DNA of 31,146 bases from Sperchopsis tessellata (lineage: Eukaryota; Arthropoda; Insecta; Coleoptera; Hydrophilidae). Location of the stretch: positions 1-31,146 of the forward strand of contig JAWQRN010000342.1 of NCBI GenBank assembly GCA_033557685.1, given 5' to 3'. Positions 1 through 10,100 of the stretch are shown here, one piece after another; the first letter of the stretch is position 1; each line of letters starts with the position of its first letter. A program made the translations under genes and the position numbers. The notes under the pieces are model-generated. The model saw nothing but the letters and a program-made list of their open reading frames with translations. It made no database searches and was not told the DNA's origin.

Positions 1-591
1 TAGAAAATTACTTATTTGTGCAAATAAATTTAGCTGAAGCAAAATTATTACGTTTGAAAACTAAAATAAACATTTCTCTATAAATATGTACTAAACGAAA
101 TATATGTTTTCTATCAATTTAAATACAAAGGTAATAAATTTATTTGACATGCGGAACACATTGAGTTCCAAGTCTATTATGCTGTGTTTTAAACGAAAAT
201 AATATGAATTAATTTTAAATAAACTCCGGACTCGGTTCGCATAAATTACGGTAAGCGGGCAAATATATGATTTGTAATTTAATTTACTTTTAATTTAATA
301 TAGGATATTTAGATTTAACGGAAAATCGCATTTAATGGACGCCCCTTCCCCCGAGTAGTCCGTTAGATAAAGGGTTCACTGTATTTGTATGAGCTTGTAT
401 CTTTTAGGCCTTACTTGTACAATTTGAATCTTCATCATTAGGGTCTTATTTATATTCGTAGATATAAAACATTAATTTTTCGTGGATCAGTTTATATAGT
501 ATCTGCAATATTTATAGCAATATGTTGGAAAGATTAAAGTGGTTCATGTCCAACTAATTTATATAACAAATGAAGGCATACCTTCTTTCAG
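1..591 (+). other. Intron of the aminoacylase-1 gene
   Basis: This stretch shows no open frame of note and ends in a pyrimidine-rich acceptor (TTCTTTCAG, AG at 590-591) before the penultimate candidate exon. Because the gene that follows is cut by the window start, I infer that all of it is intronic. It holds a pogo/Tigger-like repeat terminus, listed separately. Confidence 0.55.
225..383. mobile_element. Pogo/Tigger-like DNA transposon end or MITE fragment
   Basis: Read on the minus strand from 383, the segment begins TACAGTGAACCC, runs through a TCTAACGGACTA block and a G-rich GGGGGAAGGGGC block, and then has a CGATTTTCCGTTAAATC stretch. That order (CAGT-G-AACC terminus, GGACTA..CGGGGG block, repeated TCCGTTAA) is typical of the ends of pogo/Tigger-type elements in animals. 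A further CGGACTC-GGTTCGCATAA block lies near 225-255. No matching opposite terminus and no transposase were seen, so it is probably a fragment or a short non-autonomous copy. The family call rests on motif memory, not on a search. Confidence 0.5.
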
Positions 592-1015
592 GAGGCTATT
601 GTGAACTATGTGGTCCCTCGTGGCGCAAGCTTGTGTTTCTCTGTACTCTGCAGATAATGTATTTATATGTGTACCTGCGTTTTCATATTCTTTATACTAT
701 TTTGGGTTCTTTATATTGAATGATGTTTGAATATGTTCGGTTGATTTATATAGAAATTGTTGGTGAAGTGCAATTAAATTTAATGTTCTTTATAGGGGCC
801 TTACAGTAAAGACTCAAATTTTCCCAGGAGGTACAGATAGCCGTTACGTACGTCAAATTGGTTTACCAGCTCTTGGTTTTTCACCAATCAATAACACTCC
901 TGTTTTATTACATGACCACAATGAATTTTTGGGAGTCGATACTTTTCTCCGAGGAATTGAAATTTACTGCAAAATTCTCACTGCAGTTGGGAATACTGAA
1001 GAGAAAACTGGATAG
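592..1015 (+). CDS. ACY1: Aminoacylase-1 (N-acyl-L-amino-acid amidohydrolase), 3' end only
   Basis: This is the C-terminus of an M20-family zinc hydrolase that releases free amino acids from N-acylated ones in the cytosol. The last exon is 796-1015: acceptor AG at 794-795, first full codon at 797, stop TAG at 1013-1015. It encodes 72 residues that include PGGTDSRYVR, GLPALGFSP, NTPVLLHDHNEFLG and FLRGIEIY, all hallmark blocks of the aminoacylase-1 C-terminus; LLHDHNE contains the family's conserved HDH region. A candidate penultimate exon ends at 642 with donor GTACTC. Joining CT to the G at 796 gives WSLVAQACVSLGLTV, the right length and pattern for the family segment before the metal-binding end. 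However, that exon has a TGA at 602-604 in the required frame, so its 5' part is frameshifted or mis-modelled. The last exon is secure; 592-642 is tentative. Earlier exons lie outside the window. Confidence 0.85.
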
Positions 1016-3062
1016 CATGGTAAAACTTTAGAAACATTTAAGTGCAATCTTTAATTATTCATCCCCAATTTTATTTTATTAATAATTTCGAGGTTTTAAT
1101 GAAAGTATGGAAAAAAATCTTTAATATATAAGCTCAATCTGAGATAAAACACAATATATCGTGTATATAAATTATTTATATAATTTGTTGATACACAAAG
1201 AAATACATATATACCTACATATTTATAGGTTCTATAACTTCACAACATGAGACAATACTATTAATACTATAAGAACTGCAATGTTTTTGGGGAAAATATA
1301 ATTGTTATTGATCTCCAGGTTATTAATATAGAACGTATTATTTTTAATTTATGCTTGCCATATTTTGTTATTAGCAATATTATTTTGAAAAATTTAAAAC
1401 ACGTATTTTGTTAATTGTTATGCATTTCATATCAAAGTTATCGCTATTATACACAGTTTATATAGTTGTTGATTATTAGTTTACTCACTAGTTAATTGTG
1501 CAATAAAAATAATTATATGAAATGTTATTATACAAAATTATATCTCATGTTTATATCGTTTTCCACAAACAATATATTTTTATGTAATCTTGAAATGATG
1601 TTTTATTTTTTGTAGTATTTTAGGATAGTTTTAATGAACAGGTCTCTATTTAAGCAATTGGAAAATTATAGACTGCATTTTTTGTGCATTGTAAAACCTG
1701 TAAAGATAAGAAACAATAAATTGTTATTAATTATTGATGAAATATATATATTCATCTTTAATGATTTGAAACAAAGATTTAAACAATATTGAATATTATA
1801 TATTTGAGTTCTCTAATTGCAGCAATAAAACAGCATATTAGATAAAAAAATACTAGTTTTTAATTAATTTGATTGAGTGTTATTTTAAGTGAAAACAGAT
1901 TAAGATATATGTACATAAAATACTTTTTATTATTAAAATAGAACAAAAAAATCCTTACTATCTTTGCTAAGTTCAGTTCTTAAAGTAACTTTTACCTGGT
2001 ACATTATTTTGGACAAAATTTCTCACCTTTTTTAGAGCTTCGGATCGTAAAATCCGGTATTGGAGTTTTAATGTAAATTTAAAAATAAACTACTCAATAT
2101 AATAATAGACTGATTTTAATGGAATTGTTATTAATTTTTTATACTGTAAGAGTCATAGATTTATTTGAATAGCATGAGAACTTATAGGCAATATAATGAA
2201 TTGAAAATTAGACAATTAGAAAATTAATTCATAAATAATGTTCTCAACTTAATTTATTTTCTCCTAAATACTATAATTATTTATGAATTGATTTATTGAA
2301 ACGAACTTACTTATAATCATCATTCCTATTTTTAGTATGTATTGAATATTTATTGTTTTCTATATGTTAACATTATTGTTTAATTTTTTATTGTCTTGTT
2401 TAAAAAAGTTAATTTAATGATACCCGTTTAATTAAATTGCCAGATAACTTACAGTGACTTTATATTTAAATTTACATTCTGACCCCTATAGCTAATTTTG
2501 GTATCCAAAGCATTTCAATTTTTATCGAAAATTATAGGTCCAATTATTTGAACTCAATACCATGCCAATCATTAAAAGCAAAGTTCTTTTCTTGAACACA
2601 GCAGTTTTAATGTAAAGGGTATTTTTTCCATATACCATATTTACATCATGTCCTTCTGGTGTCATGTTTTTTTTTTGTCTGTATATCATAAATTAGGTTT
2701 TACTTCATCTGGGACCTTTCGGTGTTTGGGAAGTTACTAAGACAGCCTAAATATAATTAGGTTATAAAAGATTTGAAAGAAGAAACTGTATTTTATGTAT
2801 ACATTAAAATACAGCAGTCTTTCCTTTTTGATTTCTGGTCATTAAAAATGTTATCGCCAATGTGTTCTCTTGCTTATTGAAGTTTTGTGATGTGTTTTCT
2901 CTTTCCATATTTATATCACATTAAATACTATCATGATACATCATATCAATTGCATATCTAAATTAAACCAAACTTCATTACGTAATATACTTAATTTTCA
3001 AATTAGTACAAGTTTTTGAACTTGGCAGTTATCCATAATAAATGATCATTCAGTTCGTATTA
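1016..3062. other. 3' flank and intergenic DNA after aminoacylase-1
   Basis: This is AT-rich sequence without a credible open frame on either strand. The first part should be the 3' UTR of the aminoacylase gene. AATAAA-type polyadenylation hexamers occur repeatedly (for example near 1502 and 1823), but none is clearly the one used. No repeat family was recognised here. Confidence 0.5.
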
Positions 3063-3783
3063 TAGAATCTTCCTCTAAATTTCAGCGAGCAGACTTTTCT
3101 GTTAACAAGGTTTGCAACAGATTCTCTATGTACATCTATTTCTTCTGCTTTCTCACTACTCGTACATCTTTTCAAACTTTACATATTTGAGGTACAGACT
3201 CACATTACAGCAGAGTGGTTGTTCAATCATCTATTTGTATAAACGTTATCTGGACAGGCTTATATTTGTTGAGTAGTCCATTACAGTTTGACCATTTCAC
3301 AGTTTCCGGCACCTTGTTGAATTTCTCCCTAAATTCAAAGAATGGTAAAATTAGTAAAAAAAGTTTCTAGCCTAGGGTCATTACTTGGTGTACAATACAG
3401 AACAAAAAGAGGATACGTCCGAATTGCGGGGGCTTGCTCAAGAGGTATTACATAACAGAACCTATTTGTGTTATGTGACAAGCAATGCCATCTCAGATTT
3501 TCAGTGCAGCTCCTCGAAAATTCATAATATTTAGTTTTCCTAGGTGTCTCTTAAGTGCATACAGTCTAAAAGCTTTGCTCAAAGCTCAAGACTGTTTTCT
3601 ATCCTCCAAAGCCTCAGTACTATGTCCTAACAAAGATACCACAGCATCCGCCATTACTAACCCCCTTTCGGAAACTCAACTGCTGACTGGAGATTATATC
3701 GTGAAAATCTATGAAGCTCAAAATTCATTATAAAATGCTTATAATATTTTAGAGATGGCAGGTAATGCAATTGGTCTAAAGTT
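3063..3783 (-). mobile_element. Decayed non-LTR retrotransposon, reverse transcriptase remnant
   Basis: Reading the minus strand from about 3783, the successive landmarks of a LINE reverse transcriptase appear in order, though broken by stops and shifts. NFRPIALP matches the N-Y-R-P-I start. A degraded FRKG-type segment follows, then MADAVVSLLGHSTEALEDRKQS, LSKAFRLYALKRHLGKL (the D-LSKAFD-C-V-H block with its key Asp lost) and FRGAALK. Further down are an APAIRTYPLFVLY relic of the PQGSxLGPLLF box and a NGLLN-K segment typical of the thumb region. The coding frame carries several stops, so the copy is dead. The 5' half with endonuclease is absent. The arrangement fits jockey/CR1-type insect LINEs; the clade cannot be fixed by eye. 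Confidence 0.7.
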
Positions 3784-3956
3784 ACTAGGGTTTTGTCTCT
3801 TCGTTACTTAACTCAAGTGTCAGTTAGTACACCTATTGGGACATAGGTACTGATGTCTCGTCTGTAAGACTACCTCAAAACAAATTAATTTTTTCTTTTT
3901 TGTTTTTATATAAATTCAGTTACATCTTGTAAACTTATATATTTAAATTTTTTTAG

Positions 3957-4345
3957 GACTTCTATGGTCACAGTAGATATCTTCAGGTTTTCCTGGAGAT
4001 AACCATGTATTGGCTTTTTTTGCCACTGTTTCGTTCACTGTTACTGGGGACATCATCAAGACATATAACTCTTAAAAGTGCTAGGTGTAAATTTCCATAT
4101 AACTCTTGAAATTGCTAGGTGTAGACTGCCCTGTAGCTCTCAAATATGCTAGTCATAGACAGTCTATGATTAGCACTTTTGAGAACTATATATCAGTTTA
4201 TATTTACCATCTTTTAGAGCTAGAGGGCAATTTACACCCAGCACTTTTAAGAGCTACATGCCTGGAAAATGTTCCCTGCAACGGTTGAAGAAACGTCTGC
4301 AAAAATAGTTAACACATATTCTCCTGGAAAACCTGAAGTTATTAT
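3957..4345. repeat. Foldback element, copy 1
   Basis: This element has two inverted arms meeting at a central palindrome without spacer (about 4148-4174, CTAGTCATAGAC against TCTATGATTAG). The left arm starts GACTTCTATGGTCACAGTAG and continues ATCTTCAGGTTTTCCTGG, a GCC/GGC-bounded T-rich block, a conserved CGTTCACTG..GGGGACATCATCAAGACA segment, then units of about 35 bp of the form AACTCTTAAAAGTGCTAGGTGTA. The right arm repeats these in reverse and ends within CTCCTGGAAAACCTGAAG, so its outer 25 bp are missing. The same architecture recurs at 8246-8480 and 30150-30611. There is no coding capacity, so any mobility must depend on proteins from elsewhere. Confidence 0.8.
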
Positions 4346-6899
4346 ATAGGCATTAATGATGGAATAAATCAGCAAAAAGAATAATAATATTTTTTTTTAC
4401 TTACTATAAAGAGGAAAAATCGAACTACAGAAACAAAAATGAGTGGTGTTATTAAGTACCATTATATAAGCAAAACATAAAATAAAGAAAAATGTAACAA
4501 TTTAGTTACAAACGCTAAATACACATTTTTTAAAAGAAAATTTATATATCGAAGGCACACTTTTTTTACATATTCGATACTGATATGATTTTTTACATCA
4601 AATTCATAGGTATTTTATCTTCTTTTTTTTACTTGGACAAACTGAACAAATTTTTATTTTTCCAGAACATTTTCATCAACTGTATCTAATGCACCTACAT
4701 CTTCAATTCCAATCAACAGCTCTTTCTATTTCATTTGCAGCACAATTACTTTCTTCATACTGTTTAAGCACTGTATCTTCAAAATGATCATCCATAGGAC
4801 AAACAGTTTTTGAAAAACCCGCTTTATTACGCATCATACTTAAAACCAGAAATGTGTATATGCACGACTACAGTTTCATTTGAACTGACTTGTCGCCTAC
4901 CATACAACACAAGCTTTTCTAATTCCAATAACTTCGATAATATTAAGAATATTCATTAACGCATATGAAATATGTTTGTTGTCTCCTCATGTAAAGTGCT
5001 AAGAAGAAATGTTTGAGTTTTATACATTAAACAAAAAATAGCATAAATCTCTCAGAAGATGTGTCAGTACTTAAGGGTTAAAAAGAGGCACACAACCCTT
5101 GCAAGTGTTAGCTGTGAGAGAAATAATCCATTTGGGAAACAACTGCAAATAATCTCAAATAATGGCTTTAATATTTTTTTTATTAATGATTTTCTTGTCT
5201 CTATGTCCATGTAACAATTTTTAGATTTGATTTGACTGTTTTTTCTACTTTCTGTAAAGTGGGCAGTTAAAAAGATATAATCCCTCCACTCATAGGTACC
5301 TTTTTGAATAGAGGAACGGGTTGGATGTCAAAATATAAAAATCAAACACAACTGGGAGAATATGAAAAGGAAAATTTCATGTTTGCACTATGGGGTTAAA
5401 ATTATTCTCTGTCAATCCATTTGGCTTTTGGTGATATATACAAAGCAAAGAGCAAGACTGCAGAGACTACCACTATAGTGACTAGTGATCTATGCTGTCC
5501 GTAGTATCGAGTTTTCTTTGTGAAGATAAATTTACACAAGTCACTACAGATGCCTCAAAAGTAATGACGATATCTAATGGAATGTAATCCTCCTCATACA
5601 GACAAGCACCACCATTACGAAAAAGTCTACTCTTAAAATTTTCCTCCGTACAGGTTTATACTTATCTATTTGTACTCAATGTTTGTTAGGTCTTTCCTTT
5701 CCCAACATAATTTTTTCTCATACGCTGGACTTTTCTAAATCAATAGTGTATAGGATTCTAAATTTTTGGTCAAACGGTTTTCATATTTTCTTCATGGCAT
5801 TCTAGCAATTTTCAGGGCAGGAGTTGGTATTTTTTACCTGCCAATTTTATTTTTGATACAGCCCTAGTTAAATAATTTGACTAACCTTGATCTACATTAA
5901 TTTATTCCCAAATGGAATGAATGTTGATGTAACTATTTCAATACATATAAGTGTCTCCTGCTTAGCCAATCTAGCTACTGTTTTTTTTTTTGTTCAAGCT
6001 TGAACATATAAGTAATGTTCACAGCTTTTGCAAGAAAGTTAGATATTTTGGTTTTGTTAAGTACAATTGCAGTGTAAATATGCTAAATGATCATTTTTAT
6101 AATTCCCACTAAATTCGACCAAGTTATGAACCAAAAACTGGGCAATCCACCTTTTAAAGAAATGGCTCAGCAATTTTCATAAATCTTTTATTACCTACAG
6201 CTATTTTTGCCTATCTAAATTGATAGTATTTGTATTCATTGAATGATATGGCTAATCCAAAGCTTAAAAAGAAACCAAATGTATAGTCTACAGTATTTTA
6301 TATTTAAATTTAAAACAGACTAATTCACAATTTGAAAAGTTATTCTTAGTGCTAAGTGAAAATTGATAGTGCCTCTTTATATTCTAGCAAATTTAATATG
6401 TTATTATTTTTACACAAATCCGTACTTCTTTGTATTTATAATTTATATCTCAACAAAACTTAGTTATAAAATTATAAATTTGCATTTTTTAAAATCTTTT
6501 GTCCATTCACATCAATAGGGCGAGTGAACCTATTATTTTACACATTTGATCAATGCTACCCCTTTTCAGCAATAATGGACTTGTCCGGCGATAATCGATT
6601 TTTAGAGCAATTTGTAAATTTATAATTTTCAACTCAAATTACGGCCTCTCGAGGTTCAAATTGAATAATTTTGCCACTTTCAACGTAAATATGTCTTCAA
6701 ATGTGTAATTTTGGCGGAAAAAATATTTTTAAATTTACGCGGCAACATGATCGTAGTACGGCTTCCCGGCAAAAATATGTCCGTGCTACTTGAAAATCGT
6801 TGGCATGGAAATAAATTCTTACAGGCTAAACTAGAATACGTTGAACATTATTTGGGATTGTATAAATTGTAGGAAAAAATTAGAAAATTTTTGGTGTGA
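4346..6899. other. Intergenic region, unresolved
   Basis: No gene is supported here. On the minus strand between roughly 5640 and 4640, short coding-like stretches appear (for example an uninterrupted run around 4830-4710) separated by stops, which suggests a decayed transposon or pseudogene that I could not assign. From about 6530 towards 6900 the sequence becomes richer in CpG than the surroundings and leads into the forkhead gene promoter. Confidence 0.4.
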
Positions 6900-7162
6900 T
6901 TTTCTATATTAATCGCGTTTTTAATCCGGTTCTGGTAGGTTAGTGACAAAACGTCGCCATGTGCATCGTAGGTTCGATGAAGTTGTGAGTAACCGCCATA
7001 TTAGAACACCGACCAATAAGAATCGGGCGGGAAACACTCGTGACTTCTGCGTACCAATCCACAGCGCGGGATTTGAAATCCCTCTCTGTCTTTTGTGGAC
7101 AACCTTCAACTTTGTATACATTCGGTTGGGTGTAATGTGCTGTCAGTGACAATATTAAATAT
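6900..7162 (+). promoter_or_regulatory. Promoter and 5' UTR region of the jumeau-type FoxN gene
   Basis: This CpG-containing island in AT-rich DNA lies directly upstream of the first coding exon. Visible elements are two CCAAT boxes (7013-7017 and 7054-7058), an E2F/DP-like GGGCGGGAAA (7025-7034), and two GCCAT cores of YY1/Pho type (around 6956 and 6995). No TATA box stands out, which fits a broadly expressed, TATA-less promoter. A four-codon upstream frame (ATG at 7135, TGA at 7147-7149) precedes the main start. The transcription start itself is not visible. Open frames on both strands across the island are by-products of its base composition. Confidence 0.55.
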
Positions 7163-10100
7163 ATGATTAAAATATATGAAAATACTGCTGGACATCACAA
7201 TTTGCCATCAAAACCTGGTGCAGTAAGTATAAATATATATTTATAAATTTTATTTAGCGATATTTCATTTAAAAACAATGTAAGTTGTAAGTTAAGTTTT
7301 TTAATGAAAGGCTGGCGCCACAATGGACTCGTCTTAACGTATATATCCCGCTCTTTTGTGTAGGCGCATGTTTTTCACAATAAATAATTTTTAGCAATAA
7401 AGTTGTGTTTGGTTTTCATCTTGGACTTATTTACATAGTTAACATTTTTCGCTAGATGCAGTTTTTCTCCGTGTAAATAGGTGTCCCGACTATTGTAGGT
7501 TACACCCACTTGATTCATGATATTATATTTACTTTTTTCAATTCGCCGGTTGAATGACATTTGATTGAGATATTTGGTTATTTTCCTAGATTATTTTTGT
7601 ATAGTGTATTATGATTTATTTTTTATTGCTTTGACAAGGCGGGAGATTCTCTTGTTAATACTACAAGGTCACGTGGAAGAAAGTTTTGGTAACTACCGTG
7701 CATTTCATAATGTACCGATCTTGCGTCTACAAACGTAAACGTATTTATTTTCAAGATGAAATTCGTATTCGTTTAAAATCCCCGCTGCAACAATGACGTT
7801 TAAATTGTTTTACTTTTTTATTACCAAAATATCTATGCGTAATAATTAAATTAATCAGGAGGTGGGAAAGATCTCATTGCTATCAAATACGATTTCACCC
7901 CTCTGTTCATTCTTGTCCATCTGCCGTTTGTAAAGTACAGCGCTGTCAAGAAAAACACCATTCATATTTAGATGAGTTATAAATTTTAATAATTCGTTGT
8001 CTACCATTGTTTTACGGCATAAATTCGAACCCATATATTATAATATCCACAAAAAAATAAATGTATATTGTTTACAAGTTATTTATCTATTTTTTTATTG
8101 TAAAGAAAACTTACAAATAAATTTCTCAGCACTAATGTGCATAGCGTAATTTCCTCATACAGTAAATATTAAGTTATATAAAATATTGCTAGTTTTTATT
8201 ACAAATTTAAAAAAAACAGATTTAAACCAAAAAAATATGGTACATTATCTTCAGGATTTCCTTGGGATAATCGTGTGTTGGCTTTTCTTTTTGCCGACAT
8301 TTCGCCCACTGTTGCAGGTGACATTATCAAGACATAGCTCTAAAAAGTGCTAGGTGTAAACTGCCATGTAACTCATAAAAGTGCAGACTCCCAGATTGCT
8401 CTAAAAATTGCTAAGTATAGACTGGCATGTAGCTCTCAGAAGTGCTAGTTTTAGACTGAATGTAAACCCGTGATTTATCGACATATATATATATATATCG
8501 TGACAGGGCGCCAATGAGGATTCTAGTTGGCATGTCAGTCTACTGTAAGGTGTGCCGACAGGTTCCTGGCGGGGCGTCTCTTGCCGAGGTTTTGCAGTTT
8601 CAATAATGTATATTTCCAAGAGGATACAAGGGAAAACCCATTATTGCGATTCAGATTTTCCACATGTTTATATATTTCGATGGATCCTCTTATTATTCTA
8701 GGGCAATAATTAGAAAATTGAGTGAGAGTGAGAACTTTTTATGTTTATGTTATTATATAGTGTTCTGATTCTAATTTATGTTCTGTTAATGGGAATACAG
8801 CAAACTGTTTGAGATGGATTTGCCTATCATAGTTTCTACAGGGAGTGGAGATCATTCTTTTTGTCTAACCTATGAACACTAAGCCACATGTACATGGTAT
8901 TCTGTATATCCAGCGGATTGTAGAGGAATCGAAACATTCAAAAATGAAAGTATTCTCTGATTTTCATCAAAGGTTGGAAAATAGTCTTGATAGAATGTTT
9001 GCAGAGTAACTGTGCTATCTTCTCTATCGTTCTGCACGTACATCAAGTAAGCATGGCTAATAAAATTTTTAAAAATCTAGCTCCTAGCTAGAACTTGGAT
9101 GTCATTGGCCATGCTTATTTGTATACAGTTACGCTTAGTAATTAAAACAATTCAGTTAACTACATTTTATTTGTTTTAAAAGGTGAATTGTTAGACATTT
9201 TAAAACTTCAGAAAAAATCTATTTTGAGTTTTGAATGTTCACAAAAATCATTCTTCTCAGAATCAAGAAGAGTTATGGAGTAGGCCCTCATGGTCATTTT
9301 CAGATTAATAATGAAATATATTTTAAATTAAAAGTTGGTTGTATGTTGCTTTATTTATTGCAAAGTAGAGTTCAGGCTTTAATTTAAAAAGAAAATAAGA
9401 TAATTTTTATATAAATATTAGCAAAATATTAAGTCATTTTGTAGCAAACTATATTAAATGCGAAGAATTAATTTCTTGCACAAACTTTTATTTGTATTAC
9501 CTGTATTTAATAGTACAACAAAACATGTTTATGAATCATGTACCTACATATTTTTCCTTAAGTACAGACTACTTTTGTTAAAATAAATTTCGGCAATAAA
9601 TTATTTTGTTGTGTAGTGTAATGTGAGATTTTAAATGGCACTATGAAGTGTCTTATTTAATATATTTATTGTTGACATTTACCAGTGATGTTGAATATTA
9701 CAATACAGTAAACACAAAACATATGCAAATTAAAGTTAAACAAGAATACAATGATCCTTGGTTCAATTTTGAGCCTTGGAGATGTCTCAATCCAAGCTGC
9801 TTTCCTCATAAAGAAAAACTTGAAAACACCCATAATTCTCAGTTCTTTTTATCTCAACAAATTGCGCCGATTTATAAAGTATGATTTTAATAGATCCTGA
9901 TAATCTTTCATGGACACCATTCTATCCAAGAGTAGGTTATCTCGTTCACCAATAACAGTCGCTATGGAATGAATTCAATTTGAATTAACAAAGATAAAGC
10001 CATTTCATGGTGCCGATTCAGAGTTGTATTAAATCATTTTAACTTATCGTCTTCATCCTCCTACAAAAATATGACTACAGTTGACCACAGACACAATCCA

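Noticed and set aside
3485..3733. 82-codon plus-strand open frame
   Set aside because: The opposite strand carries recognisable reverse transcriptase blocks, so this is the complement of a decayed LINE and not a gene.
3957..4345. Regularly spaced ~35-bp units considered as a CRISPR-like array
   Set aside because: The units are contiguous variants without unique spacers, run in opposite directions in the two arms, and the genome is eukaryotic.
4640..5640. Patches of coding-like minus-strand sequence, considered as a piggyBac or hAT transposase
   Set aside because: No ordered set of family motifs could be placed, and stops are frequent; left as unresolved decayed sequence.
6921..7152. Three overlapping open frames on both strands
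   Set aside because: They arise from the higher GC content of the forkhead promoter island; none has family similarity or splice logic.
8000..8060. TTCGAACC motif considered as a tRNA B box
   Set aside because: No A box at the right distance and no cloverleaf could be drawn on either strand.
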